Below are positions 28,202 through 37,365 of a stretch of DNA of 64,000 nt, in pieces; positions within the stretch are counted from its first letter, which is position 1, and each line of letters opens with the position of its first letter. The notes under the pieces are model-generated. The model was given only the letters and a program-made list of their open reading frames with translations. It searched no databases and was not told where the DNA came from. Position numbers and translations under genes: made by a program. Source of the DNA: Aldersonia kunmingensis (GTDB lineage Bacteria; Actinomycetota; Actinomycetes; Mycobacteriales; Mycobacteriaceae); the NCBI RefSeq assembly GCF_001646865.1, contig NZ_LRRB01000001.1, positions 1 to 64,000 on the forward strand. The letters run 5' to 3'.

Positions 28202-29081
28202 GCCTGATCTGCGCGTACGCGCGGTTGTACCAGCTTCATTGAAGGTCACCTACGAGGCACTTACCGACCCGGTCGCGCTGCGCGTGTGGCTGGCCGAGCA
28301 CGCCGAGGTCGACCTGCCCGGCAAGTACGAGTTCTGGGGCCGGTTCACGCCCGATGGCGCAGAACCGCACCAGCGCGTGCTGCACGTGGACGATCGCAGC
28401 ATCCGATTCGCCTGGACCGTGGAGGGAGTCGAGACCACATCGCAGTTCGAATTGGATGAGGACGAGGACGGCACCCTGGTCACGCTGAGCCAGACCGACC
28501 TGCCCAGCTTTGAAGACGTTCTGGCCGACAAGGCCGGTGCTCGTGGCACGTTGTCGACGTTCTGGTCGTTGGCGATCGTCAACCTCGCCGACTATCTGGC
28601 TGGCCGCGAGTTGACCCCGAAGTGCGATTTCACCTCGAACGAATTGCGGACGGCGGTCGTCATCGACGCGACGCCGGACGAGGTGTTCGATTCGATGACC
28701 CGGCCGGAGCACTTCCACCGGTGGTTCGGCGCCAAGGTGGACATCGAGCCTTGGGTAGGTGGCCGTTTTGCGATGGGCGGGTTCGAGATGGACCCGGGGG
28801 GAACCAAGTTCGTCGAGTTCGAGCCGGGCCGCAAGGCGACTATGCGGTATGCCGATGGCGTGACCGACAGCTGGGAGTTGGAAGGCTCGGAGGGAAAGAC
28901 TCGACTGACCCTGGTGACGAGCGGGTTCGACCCCGACAATCCGCCTTACGCGGGCTTCATCGGCTGGCTGAGTGGCCTCGCCGAATTGCGGCGCTACCAC
29001 GAGCTCCCGCAGTGGCGCTCGATCTGGCGCCAGATCGAGGTCGCCGGGATACCCGAGGGCATGTTCACCGTCGACCAGTGA
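28194..29081 (+). CDS. Tandem SRPBCC (AHSA1-like) domain protein
   Basis: This 295-residue protein has two hydrophobic-pocket domains of the Bet v1/AHSA1 superfamily. The first (about 1-140) has VVPASLKVTYEALTDPVALR and the second (about 155-290) has VVIDATPDEVFDSMTRPEHF with WVGGRFAMGG. ATG 28194 overlaps the ArsR stop and is preceded by AAGGGAG, indicating coupled translation. Such proteins bind lipophilic ligands or act as stress-related chaperone-like factors. No specific ligand can be inferred. Confidence 0.85.
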   Translation: MIEPDLRVRAVVPASLKVTYEALTDPVALRVWLAEHAEVDLPGKYEFWGRFTPDGAEPHQRVLHVDDRSIRFAWTVEGVETTSQFELDEDEDGTLVTLSQTDLPSFEDVLADKAGARGTLSTFWSLAIVNLADYLAGRELTPKCDFTSNELRTAVVIDATPDEVFDSMTRPEHFHRWFGAKVDIEPWVGGRFAMGGFEMDPGGTKFVEFEPGRKATMRYADGVTDSWELEGSEGKTRLTLVTSGFDPDNPPYAGFIGWLSGLAELRRYHELPQWRSIWRQIEVAGIPEGMFTVDQ

Positions 29082-29110
29082 GCTGAGCTCCACACGCATG
29101 CAGTGAGTCG

Positions 29111-29185
29111 GCGCGGATCGTGCTCGCAGGTGACGCCGTCGTTGTCACGGTCCAGCGTCGGGGCGTAGCCCGGATCGCCGCGGTG
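29111..29185 (-). pseudogene. Excalibur calcium-binding domain remnant
   Basis: On the minus strand RGDPGYAPTLDRDNDGVTCE matches the C-terminal domain of the intact Excalibur protein at 63274-63495 (RGDPGYAPRLDRDNDGIACE). The signal peptide and N-terminal half are absent and no proper stop follows. It is probably a truncated duplicate left in the 131-base gap. Confidence 0.75.
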
Positions 29186-29212
29186 CCGGTTCGCTTGGAA
29201 TGCCGCGGCGCG

Positions 29213-30778
29213 CTAGTGCGTACGTTCGTTGTGGCGCTCGCGCAGTACACGCTTCAGAATCTTGCCGCTGGGATTTCTCGGAAGCTCGGAGGCGAAGGCG
29301 ATGGACTTCGGGATCTTGTACGACGCGAGCCTCGTCCGGCAGTGGGTGTCGATTGCGCGTGAGTCGAGCGCCGCACCATCGGCGACCACAACGGTCGCCG
29401 CGACGGCCTCGATCCAGCGGTCGTCGGGAACGCCGTAAACCGCGGCTTCACGGATTTCGGGTAGCTCGTAGAGCACCTCTTCGACTTCCCGCGTCGCGAC
29501 GTTCTCGCCGCCCGTTTTCACCATGTCCTTCTTGCGATCGACAACCCACAGGAATCCGTCCGAATCGAAGTAGCCGAGATCGCCGGAGTGGAACCACTCG
29601 CCGGCGAACGCCTCCGCGGTCCTCTCGGGCAGGTTGTAATAGCCGAGGGTCACTTGGGGGCTGCGGTGCACGATCTCGCCGACCGTTCCGTCGGGAAGTG
29701 GATTGTTGTCGTCGTCGACGATCGAGGTCTCGACATTCAGCGCTGCTCGGCCCGCGCAGCCTGGCCTCCGGTCCTGTTCGGACGGCGGCAATACCGTGGC
29801 AAGTGAACCCATCTCGGTCTGTCCGTAGAAGTTCCACAGCTCCAGAGCAGGGAAGCGTTGGCGCAGTTGACGCAGCACCTCGACGGGGAGCGCGGAAGCG
29901 CCGTAGTAGCCCTTGCGCAGCGAGGCGAATGTGCGACCGTCGCCTTCCAGCTCCCGCAGCAAAGCAATCCAGACGGTCGGAGGGCAGAAGAGGTTGGTCG
30001 CGCCGTGGCGTTCGATGGCTGCGAGAAGCGCTGCAGGATCGGGCCGATCGAGAATGATGCTCGTGGCGCCGAGGTAGATGTCGGTAATGAGGAAGTTGTC
30101 GAGCTGTGCGCAGTGATACAGCGGGAGCGCGTGAACTTCGACGTCGGCCTCGGCCATGCCCCCCGACACGATGCAACTCGTGTACTGCCACATCAGCGTT
30201 CGGCTCGAGTGCATCGCTCCCTTCGGACGCGATTCCGTTCCGGACGTGTACATGATGCGAATGAGCGCGTCGTCGTCGACCTTGACCTCGGGTGCGGCGC
30301 CGGTGGACACCGTCAAAGCCTCGTCGAAGTTCGTCCAACCAGTGGGCGTCGAATTAGATAGCGGCAGAACATAGTTCGTTGTGGAAGTGGTTCCAGCGGA
30401 CTGGATTGCCTGATCTGCCGTCGAGCACAGTGCATCCTCGACCACCAACGTTGCGGGTGTGCAGTCGGCAAGGATGTAGGCAATCTCCTCGGCTGTCAGC
30501 ATGAAATTGATCGGGACACCGATGACGCCGATCCTTGCGGCGCCGAAGATCGCGACCGGGTACTGCCAGCAGTTGTGCGACAGGATCGCGAGCCGATCGC
30601 CCGGCCTGAGTCCCGATGCCCACAGTTGTGCCGCGAATGCATCGATCGCCCGGTCGAGTTCGGCGAACGTCAGCACGGTGTCGCGGTGTATCAGGGCCGT
30701 CCGGTCGGGCACGCGGGCGGCCGTTCGACGCGGAATGTCGCCGAGCGCGTGAGACCTCGCGCGTTGCTCCTCCGTCAT
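29213..30778 (-). CDS. Acyl-CoA synthetase (AMP-forming), FadD-like
   Basis: This 521-residue enzyme activates a carboxylate to its CoA thioester through an acyl-adenylate. The P-loop motif is YTSGTESRPKGAMHS, the A5-type motif NFYGQTEMG, the hinge YFDSDGFLWVVDRKKD, and the C-terminal catalytic Lys lies in RNPSGKILKR. The true start is ATG 30778, overlapping the flavin reductase stop as ATGA. Open frame upstream of this is read-through. It is the last gene of a four-gene operon and has a dead copy at 26037-27040. The substrate is probably a ring-cleavage or side-chain acid, by context only. Confidence 0.92.
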   Translation of the reverse strand: MTEEQRARSHALGDIPRRTAARVPDRTALIHRDTVLTFAELDRAIDAFAAQLWASGLRPGDRLAILSHNCWQYPVAIFGAARIGVIGVPINFMLTAEEIAYILADCTPATLVVEDALCSTADQAIQSAGTTSTTNYVLPLSNSTPTGWTNFDEALTVSTGAAPEVKVDDDALIRIMYTSGTESRPKGAMHSSRTLMWQYTSCIVSGGMAEADVEVHALPLYHCAQLDNFLITDIYLGATSIILDRPDPAALLAAIERHGATNLFCPPTVWIALLRELEGDGRTFASLRKGYYGASALPVEVLRQLRQRFPALELWNFYGQTEMGSLATVLPPSEQDRRPGCAGRAALNVETSIVDDDNNPLPDGTVGEIVHRSPQVTLGYYNLPERTAEAFAGEWFHSGDLGYFDSDGFLWVVDRKKDMVKTGGENVATREVEEVLYELPEIREAAVYGVPDDRWIEAVAATVVVADGAALDSRAIDTHCRTRLASYKIPKSIAFASELPRNPSGKILKRVLRERHNERTH

Positions 30779-31293
30779 CGCGCGCCGGCCGTTTGCAGCG
30801 CGCTGTGTGGTACGTGCGTACCGAAACCGCGGCGGTGATAGGTCAGGGGGTCCTGGTCGGTGGACGTCTCGACGGCACGCACCCGGCCCAGCAGGATCCG
30901 ATGGTCGCCACCGGACACGATCTCGGCAACGTCGCACGCGATCCAGATCGAGGCACCCGACACGTGGGGGAGTCCGTCGCGGCGCACCCACTCGACGCCG
31001 TCGAACTTCGCAGCGCCCTTGCCAGCAAGGCGGAACGCAATGTCGGTTTGCTCCGATGCCAGTACGTTCACGCCGAATCGCTTCGTCCCCTCGATCAAGC
31101 CGAGGCACTCGGACGTGTTCGCCAGTGCGACGGCGAGCAGATGCGGTTCCATGGACAGCGACATAATCGCGCTGACCGTCGTGCCATGTGGCCGGTCGCC
31201 GTCCATGGCGGTGATCACGGTGACCGGGGCGCACAGATGCGCCATCGCCTCTTTGAACTCGGTGCCGAGCCTGTCCAGGTTTTCCTGCATCAT
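30775..31293 (-). CDS. Flavin reductase, HpaC/HsaB-like
   Basis: This 172-residue protein belongs to the flavin reductase-like (FMN-binding split barrel) family. CAPVTVITAMDGDRPHGTTV, SAIMSLSMEPHLLAVALA and the terminal YHRRGFGTH are family hallmarks. It would supply reduced flavin to an oxygenase. The monooxygenase-like protein at 36172-37365 is the natural partner, although it lies in a different operon about 5 kb away. The start ATG 31293 follows the upstream stop by 2 bases. Confidence 0.88.
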   Translation of the reverse strand: MMQENLDRLGTEFKEAMAHLCAPVTVITAMDGDRPHGTTVSAIMSLSMEPHLLAVALANTSECLGLIEGTKRFGVNVLASEQTDIAFRLAGKGAAKFDGVEWVRRDGLPHVSGASIWIACDVAEIVSGGDHRILLGRVRAVETSTDQDPLTYHRRGFGTHVPHSALQTAGAR

Positions 31294-31295
31294 CG

Positions 31296-31928
31296 TCACG
31301 GCTTTCTGGAAATTGCGTCGCGAAAAACGACGTCGGAGAAACGGATGGTGGGCAGCAACAACGTCTTCGCCTCGTCCATGCCGACAATCCCGCAGGGGTC
31401 CTGCTCGGAGACCAACGCGCAGAAGGCGAGGGACCGCGAGGCATCCCCGCAGAGATCGGCCACTTTCGCAAGGACATTCGGCCGGGATAGCGACCCGCAT
31501 GCGGGATCGGCGAGGACGGGTACCACGTGTCCGGGCCTGGTGAGTTCGGTGCCACTCGCGGAGCGATCCGCGAGTACGCGAAGCGTGGCCGCACGGTCGT
31601 GCCCGGAGATGCCGGTCGTGATCCCGGCCGACGCGTCGACGGCTACGCGCATCGACCCCGAGTAGTCGTCGTCGCCGTCCGCGATCCACGACGCCGGCGG
31701 CAGATCCAGTCGCCGGCACGTATCGACATCGACTGTGGTGCAGATGAATCCGGAGCCCAGCCGGACCATCGCGCCAATCGAGGCCGCGGTGGCGGTTGAT
31801 GCGAGCGCGACGATGTCGCATCCGGTGCCGGACACGTCGTCGATCACGACGGCGACGCCGCCCGCCCGCAACGCGTCGAGCGCGTCACTCGCGGACGTCG
31901 GTTGCGGGGGTGCGTACGCGATGGTCAT
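31296..31928 (-). CDS. Divergent RibB (3,4-dihydroxy-2-butanone-4-phosphate synthase)-like protein
   Basis: This 210-residue protein aligns by motif with RibB: ALRAGGVAVVIDD, IGAMVRLGSGFICTTV, MRVAVDASAGITTGISGHDR and ELTRPGHVVPVL. Two catalytic elements are lost. The acidic magnesium motif DDEDRENEGD reads DDVSGTGCDI, and the GHTEAA histidine region reads SRPNVLAKVA. It therefore probably does not make the riboflavin precursor in the standard way. It is embedded in a flavin-monooxygenase operon, next to the flavin reductase. A changed or scaffolding function is possible. Confidence 0.78.
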   Translation of the reverse strand: MTIAYAPPQPTSASDALDALRAGGVAVVIDDVSGTGCDIVALASTATAASIGAMVRLGSGFICTTVDVDTCRRLDLPPASWIADGDDDYSGSMRVAVDASAGITTGISGHDRAATLRVLADRSASGTELTRPGHVVPVLADPACGSLSRPNVLAKVADLCGDASRSLAFCALVSEQDPCGIVGMDEAKTLLLPTIRFSDVVFRDAISRKP

Positions 31929-31944
31929 GGTCGCTGCCCGCCGG

Positions 31945-32340
31945 TCATGCCGTGATGCCGGTCTTGGCCCAGAACCGCTCGAACGACGACGGCACGACGT
32001 CCGCGCCGTGCGTGACCTTGCCGTCGACGAAGCGGTGAGCCATCACCATCGTGATCTCGAGTTCGTCGTCGCCAAGGCGGCGATACGCGCGCACCTTGGC
32101 GGTGACCAGTTCGTCGTCCACGACGTCGACATCGACCACTTCGTTGCGCGACTCGTCGAGCTTGGCGAGCACGCCGAACGCCTCTAGGAACTCGGCCTTC
32201 GTGTACAGGCGCTGGGTGCCCTCGAGCGTGAATCCTGCCCACGTCATCGCGTCGTCGTAGAGGGTGACCAGCGGAACCGGATCGCCGGCATCCGCGGCGG
32301 CGAATGCGGACTTCAGTGCGTCGGCGTTCTGCTGGGTCAT
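31945..32340 (-). CDS. SnoaL/NTF2-like protein
   Basis: This 131-residue protein has a cone-shaped NTF2-like fold: an N-terminal helix ALKSAFAAADAGDPVPLVTL, the strand LYDDAMTWAGF and a terminal AHRFVDGKVTHGAD. Enzymes of this fold include hydratases, isomerases and cyclases in catabolic pathways. ATG 32340 is clearly the start, with GGAGGAG 6 bases upstream. It is the first gene of the operon and is divergent from the LuxR regulator gene. Confidence 0.8.
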   Translation of the reverse strand: MTQQNADALKSAFAAADAGDPVPLVTLYDDAMTWAGFTLEGTQRLYTKAEFLEAFGVLAKLDESRNEVVDVDVVDDELVTAKVRAYRRLGDDELEITMVMAHRFVDGKVTHGADVVPSSFERFWAKTGITA

Positions 32341-32411
32341 CGTTGTCTCCTCCGGATCGGATGTGGTGCCCATCACTGTCGTCCGTCGCGTGCGATGGGA
32401 TAACCGTCCGA

Positions 32412-32429
32412 CTACGTGATCTGGTACGG
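32412..32429. promoter_or_regulatory. Candidate operator, first copy of the CTACGTG repeat
   Basis: CTACGTGATCTG at 32412-32423 matches 11 of 12 bases of CTACGTGGTCTG at 37465-37476 and is followed by a degenerate second unit (GTACGG). It lies in the 268-base gap between the SnoaL operon and the LuxR gene. The rest of that gap holds no visible gene. Confidence 0.55.
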
Positions 32430-32608
32430 ACTTGGGGCGCAAGGCGCCCTCCGGCCATCTATACTGGTAAACGCCATTAACGTGGCACGGCGATCCGCGT
32501 ATTCGCGTGATCGCGATCGCGAGATGACACATCTTGACCCCCGGCGTTGCGGGGCGGTTTCAACCGAGCGCACAGTGGTACCCGTCTCATCGCGGCGACG
32601 GGAGAACG

Positions 32609-35287
32609 ATGAACGCTGACGAATGGTCCGAGATCCATCGGTGTCATCGCAACGGCGAATCCATCAAAGGGATCGCCCAGCGGCTCGGCATGTCGCGAAA
32701 CACGGTCCGCCGAGCGCTCGCGCACGAGGAACCACCTCAGGACCACCGGCGACGGGTCGGGACCATCACCGACTCCGTCGACGCGGATGTCCGTGAGCTC
32801 CTCGTCGAGAACCCCGATATCTCCATAGCGGAGGTGGGCAGGCGTGTCGGCTGGGAGCGGTCCCGCACGATGCTCGCACGCAAAGTCAACGAGGTCCGGT
32901 CCGAAGTGGAATCGGCGCGCAAGCAATCGGAGCGCGTGGCAGCGGGTATCCCGTCGCCGGCCACCAGTTTCGTCGGACGCCGCGCAGAGTTACGTGAGGT
33001 GCGGCGGCTGCTCGGTGACCATCGCCTCGTCAGCGTCGTCGGGCCCGGCGGAATCGGAAAGACGAGGCTCGCTGTGCAGGCCGCCTACGACTTCCGCCGG
33101 GCGTTTCCTGACGGCGTGCGGTTCGTCGAGTTCGCTTCCGTGCGCACCCCGGACCTACTCGCGCAGGTGGTGTGCGACGGTCTCGCGTTGGAGAACCGTG
33201 ATTCGCACGATCGTTCGCCGGAGGAGACCCTCGTCGACTACCTCGAACATCGCCGAATGCTGCTGGTGCTGGACAACTGTGAGCACGTCGTCGACGCCGC
33301 GGCCGAGTTGGTGGCGCGGTTACTCGAGCACACCTCGGCACTGCGGATCATCGCCACGACACGTGAATTCCTTTCGGTGCCAGGCGAGTACGTCTTTGCG
33401 ATGCCCTCGCTGCCGACCCGGGACGAGACCGGTTCCGGCGCGGCCGATCTGTTCGCGCAGCGCGCCGCCGCAGTGCTGTCGGGATTCGAGCTGACGGACG
33501 CGAACTCCGCGGCGATCGAACGGATCTGTGAACGGTTGGACGGCCTGCCGCTCGCCATCGAACTGGCGTGCGCGCGGCTCACCGTGCTGTCCATCGACGA
33601 TCTGTCCGACCTGCTCGACCAGCGACTCTCGGTGCTGACAGGAAGTGCGCGGGTGCGATCGCCGCGACAGCGGAGTCTGCACGCCACCGTCGAATGGAGC
33701 TACGAGCTGTGCTCGGTCGACGAGCGAACGCTGTGGACGAGGCTGTCGGTATTCGCCGACGGGTTCACGCTTCCTATGGCGATCGCGGTGTGCGCCGACG
33801 AGGACCTTGCGGCCGAGTCGATCATGGACTCGCTGGCGGCGCTGGTCGCCAAATCGGTCGTCCAGAGGGGCGATTCGGACGAGCACGCGCGATTCCGCAT
33901 GCTCGAGTCGATCCGCGAGTACGGGTCCAGCAAGCTCACGCTGGACCAGCAGCGTGGGCTTCAGTCGCAGTTACTGCGTTGGTGCGCCGACCTGATCCGG
34001 ACCACCGCCTCGGGGTGGTACGGCCCCGACCAATTTCGCTACGCGCGTGCAGTGCGGGACAACCGCGGCAACATCCGCGCGGCGCTGGACGCGGCGATGT
34101 CCGAGCCACACCGCGACACCGACGCGCACTTGGCGGCGGAAGCGCTCGGTTCGGCCATGTTCCTGTGGTCCTGCGGAATATCAGTCCGTGAGCACCGGAT
34201 GTGGCTGACCAGGGCGCTCGAACTCCCGGCGATCCTGGGTGAGACGAAACGGCAGATCCTCGGCGTCCTGGCGCTCATTCAGATCCTGCAGGGCGATCGC
34301 GAGTCTGCCGATTTCGCGCTGCAACGCATTCGTGCCATCGCACGCGAAGACGGCGATGCGGGAGCGGCGGCGTTCGTCGCACACCTGAGTGGACTTCGGC
34401 ATATGTTTTCCGGCGACCTCGCTGCCGCGCGGACGGAGATGGACGAAGCGGCGAACCGGTACCGCATCGGGGGTGCGGGTGCGGATCTCGTTGCCACGCT
34501 GCGCATTCACCAGGGCATGCTGCTGAGCGCGGCCTTCGAGGTGGGCGCGGCCGAGGAGCACTTCACGGCCGTTCACGCGCAGTCGTCGGCCGTGGGGGAG
34601 TTGTGGTTCCGGTCGTTTGCGGCGTACGGGCTGGGCTTGGTCGCGCTGCTGCAGAAGGACTTCGTCCGCGCACGCGACCTCGCCATGGAGGGACTGAGCA
34701 TCCAGCGGTCGTTCGGTGACGTCGTCGGCACGACACTCATGACGGACCTGCTTGGATGGGCTCTGGCGGAACTGGATTCGGCGACTCGCGCTGCGGTGTT
34801 GCTCGGGGCGGCATCATCGATGTGGGGCTCGTTCGGGCAGCAGCTGTACGGGTCCGAGCATTGGATTGCTCTGCGCTCCAAGGCGGTTGACACCGCACGC
34901 GCCCGGATCGGCGGTACCGCGTTCGACCGGTCGTGGGAGAAGGGACGCTCCATGTCGGCGGCGGAGCTGTTCGATTACATCTTCACCGGTCCGAAGTCGG
35001 ACCGGGCTTCTGGTGACGAGCGCCACGGGTTCACTGGTGCCGAGCATCATGCCGACGAGATTCTGACCCCGCGTGAGCGTGAGGTCGCCGACCTTGTGGT
35101 CGCCGGCCTCACGAACAAGCAGATCGCGGAAAAGCTTGTGCTGTCGACCCGTACCGTCGAAGGTCACGTCGAGCATGTGCTGCGCAAGCTCGGTGTTCAG
35201 AGGCGTGTCGAGCTCGTCGCCGCGGCAATACACGGTGGAACGGTGCCGTCCGGGAGTGAGAAGCATCCCGGACGGCACCGAGTCTGA
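32609..35287 (+). CDS. LuxR-family ATPase regulator with an extra N-terminal helix-turn-helix
   Basis: This 892-residue regulator has four parts. An N-terminal helix-turn-helix like that of IS21 transposases (IHRCHRNGESIKGIAQRLGM, SRNTVRRAL) is followed by an AfsR/NB-ARC type ATPase with P-loop GPGGIGKT at residues 145-152. A helical repeat region and a C-terminal LuxR domain (LTPREREVADLVVAGLTNKQ) complete it. Start ATG 32609 has GGGAG 4 bases upstream. It lies between two catabolic operons that carry the same upstream repeat and is likely their regulator. A piece of it is duplicated in the scar at 27 kb. Confidence 0.9.
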   Translation: MNADEWSEIHRCHRNGESIKGIAQRLGMSRNTVRRALAHEEPPQDHRRRVGTITDSVDADVRELLVENPDISIAEVGRRVGWERSRTMLARKVNEVRSEVESARKQSERVAAGIPSPATSFVGRRAELREVRRLLGDHRLVSVVGPGGIGKTRLAVQAAYDFRRAFPDGVRFVEFASVRTPDLLAQVVCDGLALENRDSHDRSPEETLVDYLEHRRMLLVLDNCEHVVDAAAELVARLLEHTSALRIIATTREFLSVPGEYVFAMPSLPTRDETGSGAADLFAQRAAAVLSGFELTDANSAAIERICERLDGLPLAIELACARLTVLSIDDLSDLLDQRLSVLTGSARVRSPRQRSLHATVEWSYELCSVDERTLWTRLSVFADGFTLPMAIAVCADEDLAAESIMDSLAALVAKSVVQRGDSDEHARFRMLESIREYGSSKLTLDQQRGLQSQLLRWCADLIRTTASGWYGPDQFRYARAVRDNRGNIRAALDAAMSEPHRDTDAHLAAEALGSAMFLWSCGISVREHRMWLTRALELPAILGETKRQILGVLALIQILQGDRESADFALQRIRAIAREDGDAGAAAFVAHLSGLRHMFSGDLAAARTEMDEAANRYRIGGAGADLVATLRIHQGMLLSAAFEVGAAEEHFTAVHAQSSAVGELWFRSFAAYGLGLVALLQKDFVRARDLAMEGLSIQRSFGDVVGTTLMTDLLGWALAELDSATRAAVLLGAASSMWGSFGQQLYGSEHWIALRSKAVDTARARIGGTAFDRSWEKGRSMSAAELFDYIFTGPKSDRASGDERHGFTGAEHHADEILTPREREVADLVVAGLTNKQIAEKLVLSTRTVEGHVEHVLRKLGVQRRVELVAAAIHGGTVPSGSEKHPGRHRV
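35241..35280. terminator. Bidirectional hairpin between luxR and the SDR gene
   Basis: A perfect 15-bp stem (35241-35255 with 35266-35280; CGGTGCCGTCCGGGA and its complement) with a 10-base loop overlaps the last codons of the LuxR gene and lies 17 bases from the end of the convergent SDR gene. It probably ends transcripts from both sides. Confidence 0.7.
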
Positions 35288-35296
35288 TCAGGGCCG

Positions 35297-36133
35297 TCAG
35301 ACCTTGGACAGCGCGCCCGCGTCGATCGGTAGCGCGATCCCGGTGACGTGTCGTGCCGCGTCCGAGGCGAGCCACACCACCGCGTTCGAGATGTCGACCG
35401 GGTCTAGCCACGGGATCGGCAGGACGTTCATTCCGGTCTGGCAGGCCTCGCGGAAATCCTCATGCGTCGGATTCTCGAGGTCGGGGCGGAAGAGCTTGTA
35501 CATCGCCTCATGATCGATCATGTCGGTGAGTACAGAGGTCGGATGGATCGAGTTGCACCGAATCCGATACTGCCCAAGCTCATTCGACGCGGTCCGTGCC
35601 AGGCCGGTGACACCGTGCTTGGCCGCAACGTAGTGAGCAAAGTTCGGGAAGCCCTGCAGGCCGCCGGTCGAGCTGATCAGGACGATGGAGCCCCCGTCGC
35701 CCTGTTCGATGAGCGTCGGAATCGTCGCGCGCATGGTCTTCCAGACGCCCGTGAGATTGATGTCGATCATCTCCGACCACTGCGTTTCGCTGAGTTCGTG
35801 CAGTGGGGCAGAAGAGAAGATCCCGGCGTTGGCGACGACGGTGTCGAGCCGTCCGAGTTCTGCGATGCCCTCCGCCACGACGTTCTCGAGCGATTGCAGG
35901 TCACGAACATCGGCGACCGCGGTGTGGATGCGCCTGCCGGTCTTCTCGACAAGGCGCGCAGTCTCGTCGAGATCTTCGATACGGCTGCCGTGATAGCTGG
36001 TGGTCGCGAGGTCGGCGCAGATATCCAGCGCGATGACGTCGGCACCTTCCTCTGCGAGCCGCACTGCATGCGAACGTCCCTGTCCGCGGGCGGCTCCGGT
36101 GACGAGAGCGACCTTGCCTTCCAATTGGCCCAT
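35297..36133 (-). CDS. SDR-family oxidoreductase, mycofactocin-coupled type
   Basis: This 278-residue dehydrogenase has the cofactor motif GAARGQGRS, NAG in VVANAGIF, the catalytic Ser in LISSTGG and the YxxxK pair in YVAAK. An insertion after the second strand (ALDICADLATTSYHGSRIED) is typical of the mycofactocin-coupled SDR subfamily, which keeps its nicotinamide bound and passes electrons to mycofactocin. ATG 36133 was chosen because AAAGGTG precedes it and the sequence further upstream belongs to the neighbouring gap. It is co-directional with the monooxygenase gene 38 bases upstream and probably oxidises an alcohol in the same pathway. Confidence 0.88.
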   Translation of the reverse strand: MGQLEGKVALVTGAARGQGRSHAVRLAEEGADVIALDICADLATTSYHGSRIEDLDETARLVEKTGRRIHTAVADVRDLQSLENVVAEGIAELGRLDTVVANAGIFSSAPLHELSETQWSEMIDINLTGVWKTMRATIPTLIEQGDGGSIVLISSTGGLQGFPNFAHYVAAKHGVTGLARTASNELGQYRIRCNSIHPTSVLTDMIDHEAMYKLFRPDLENPTHEDFREACQTGMNVLPIPWLDPVDISNAVVWLASDAARHVTGIALPIDAGALSKV

Positions 36134-36171
36134 GTCAGAACACCTTTCAGTTTGGGAGAAATCGGGAACGA

Positions 36172-37365
36172 TCAGGAGCGGGTGTAGGACGGCGCGATCG
36201 CGGCCGCGGCTTCGACCAGCGTCATCCGATCCACGAGTGCGTGCTGCGTCGCGACAGCGGCGTCGCGGACGAGACGCCCGAGTGCGCTCGGTGTGCGGAC
36301 GGTAGCGCTGCCGGCCCAACGGTGGGCGAACATGACGACGTCACCGGCGACTTCCTGTGCCCACGTGGCGGCCTGGCGCATGCGCGCCCGCTGTTCATCG
36401 GTGATCGTGTCGCCGGCGGCGGCAGTGGCTTCGGCATCGCCGTACACCTCGTAGACGTATGCCCGCGCCGCGCGGTACAGCGCCTCGTGGCGGGCGAAGT
36501 CGTGCCGGAACAGGTCCGAGTCGCCCACAACCGTGGGATATCCGGGCCGCACCTTCTTCTCGACGATGCCCGCGATCTCTTGGAGTGCACGTTCGGCGAG
36601 TCCCAACGCGACCGGTGCGTGCCCGCCGACGCCGATGCCGAGCAACCCGAGCTGGTACACCGGTTCCGGGCGGACGGGCGTGGTGGAGAAGGTCTCCATC
36701 GCGTGCCGATCCGGCACGAAGCAGTTCTCGACCTTGTAGTCGTACGAGCCGGTTCCGACCATGCCCATCACGTTCCAGTTCCCAAGGAACTCGACCTCGG
36801 AGCGCGGCACGAAACCGATCCTGCAATCCGGCGTTCCCGCCTCGTCCACGATGGGGTTCCCGGCTTCGTCGTGCACGACGAAGCCGACGCCGATCCACGA
36901 TGCATGCGCTGAGCCACTGGCGAATTGGAATCGCCCGGTCACGTTGAAGCCGCCCTCCACCCGAGTTGCCGAGCCGGTCGGCACGACCATTCCCGCGGTG
37001 ATGCCCGGGTTGGGACCGTCGAAGATCTCACGGGCACCGGTCTCGCCCATGAATCCCACGGCGACGCCGGTGCTGCACGAATTGGCCATGAATGCCCAGC
37101 CGGTGGATCCGTCTGCGCGAGAGATCTCCTGGATCACCTTGAACGCGCTGACGATGTCGAGGCCCGCGCCGCCGTACTCCTGCGGAACCAGAATCCAGAA
37201 CAAGCCTGCGTCGGCAAGCGCCTCGTACACCGGCCGGGTGATCGTGGCGGCCTCTTCGATCGAGTTCGCCTCCGTCTCGATCACTTTCGCGGCGGCGCGT
37301 GCGCGCTCGAGAAACTCCGCACCGCGGTCGATGGTCTGCACCGGTCGCTCTGCCGTAATGGTCAT
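36172..37365 (-). CDS. Acyl-CoA-dehydrogenase-fold flavin monooxygenase, HsaA/HpaB-like oxygenase component
   Basis: This 397-residue protein has the acyl-CoA dehydrogenase fold but reads like group-D monooxygenases. It has the N-terminal IETEANSIEEAATITRPVYE, then GLFWILVPQEYGGAGLD and the DGSTGWAFM stretch, and lacks a recognisable catalytic Glu in the C-terminal part. In this group reduced flavin is provided by a separate reductase, as encoded at 30775-31293. Start ATG 37365 has GGGAAGG 6 bases upstream. Upstream lie two tandem CTACGTGGTC units. A dead fragment of it is present at 27263-27560. A true acyl-CoA dehydrogenase is the alternative. Confidence 0.82.
   Translation of the reverse strand: MTITAERPVQTIDRGAEFLERARAAAKVIETEANSIEEAATITRPVYEALADAGLFWILVPQEYGGAGLDIVSAFKVIQEISRADGSTGWAFMANSCSTGVAVGFMGETGAREIFDGPNPGITAGMVVPTGSATRVEGGFNVTGRFQFASGSAHASWIGVGFVVHDEAGNPIVDEAGTPDCRIGFVPRSEVEFLGNWNVMGMVGTGSYDYKVENCFVPDRHAMETFSTTPVRPEPVYQLGLLGIGVGGHAPVALGLAERALQEIAGIVEKKVRPGYPTVVGDSDLFRHDFARHEALYRAARAYVYEVYGDAEATAAAGDTITDEQRARMRQAATWAQEVAGDVVMFAHRWAGSATVRTPSALGRLVRDAAVATQHALVDRMTLVEAAAAIAPSYTRS

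Noticed and set aside
30779-31594. N-terminal extension of the acyl-CoA ligase frame
   Set aside because: The extension overlaps the flavin reductase and RibB-like genes in another frame and has shadow composition; ATG 30778 overlaps the upstream stop properly.
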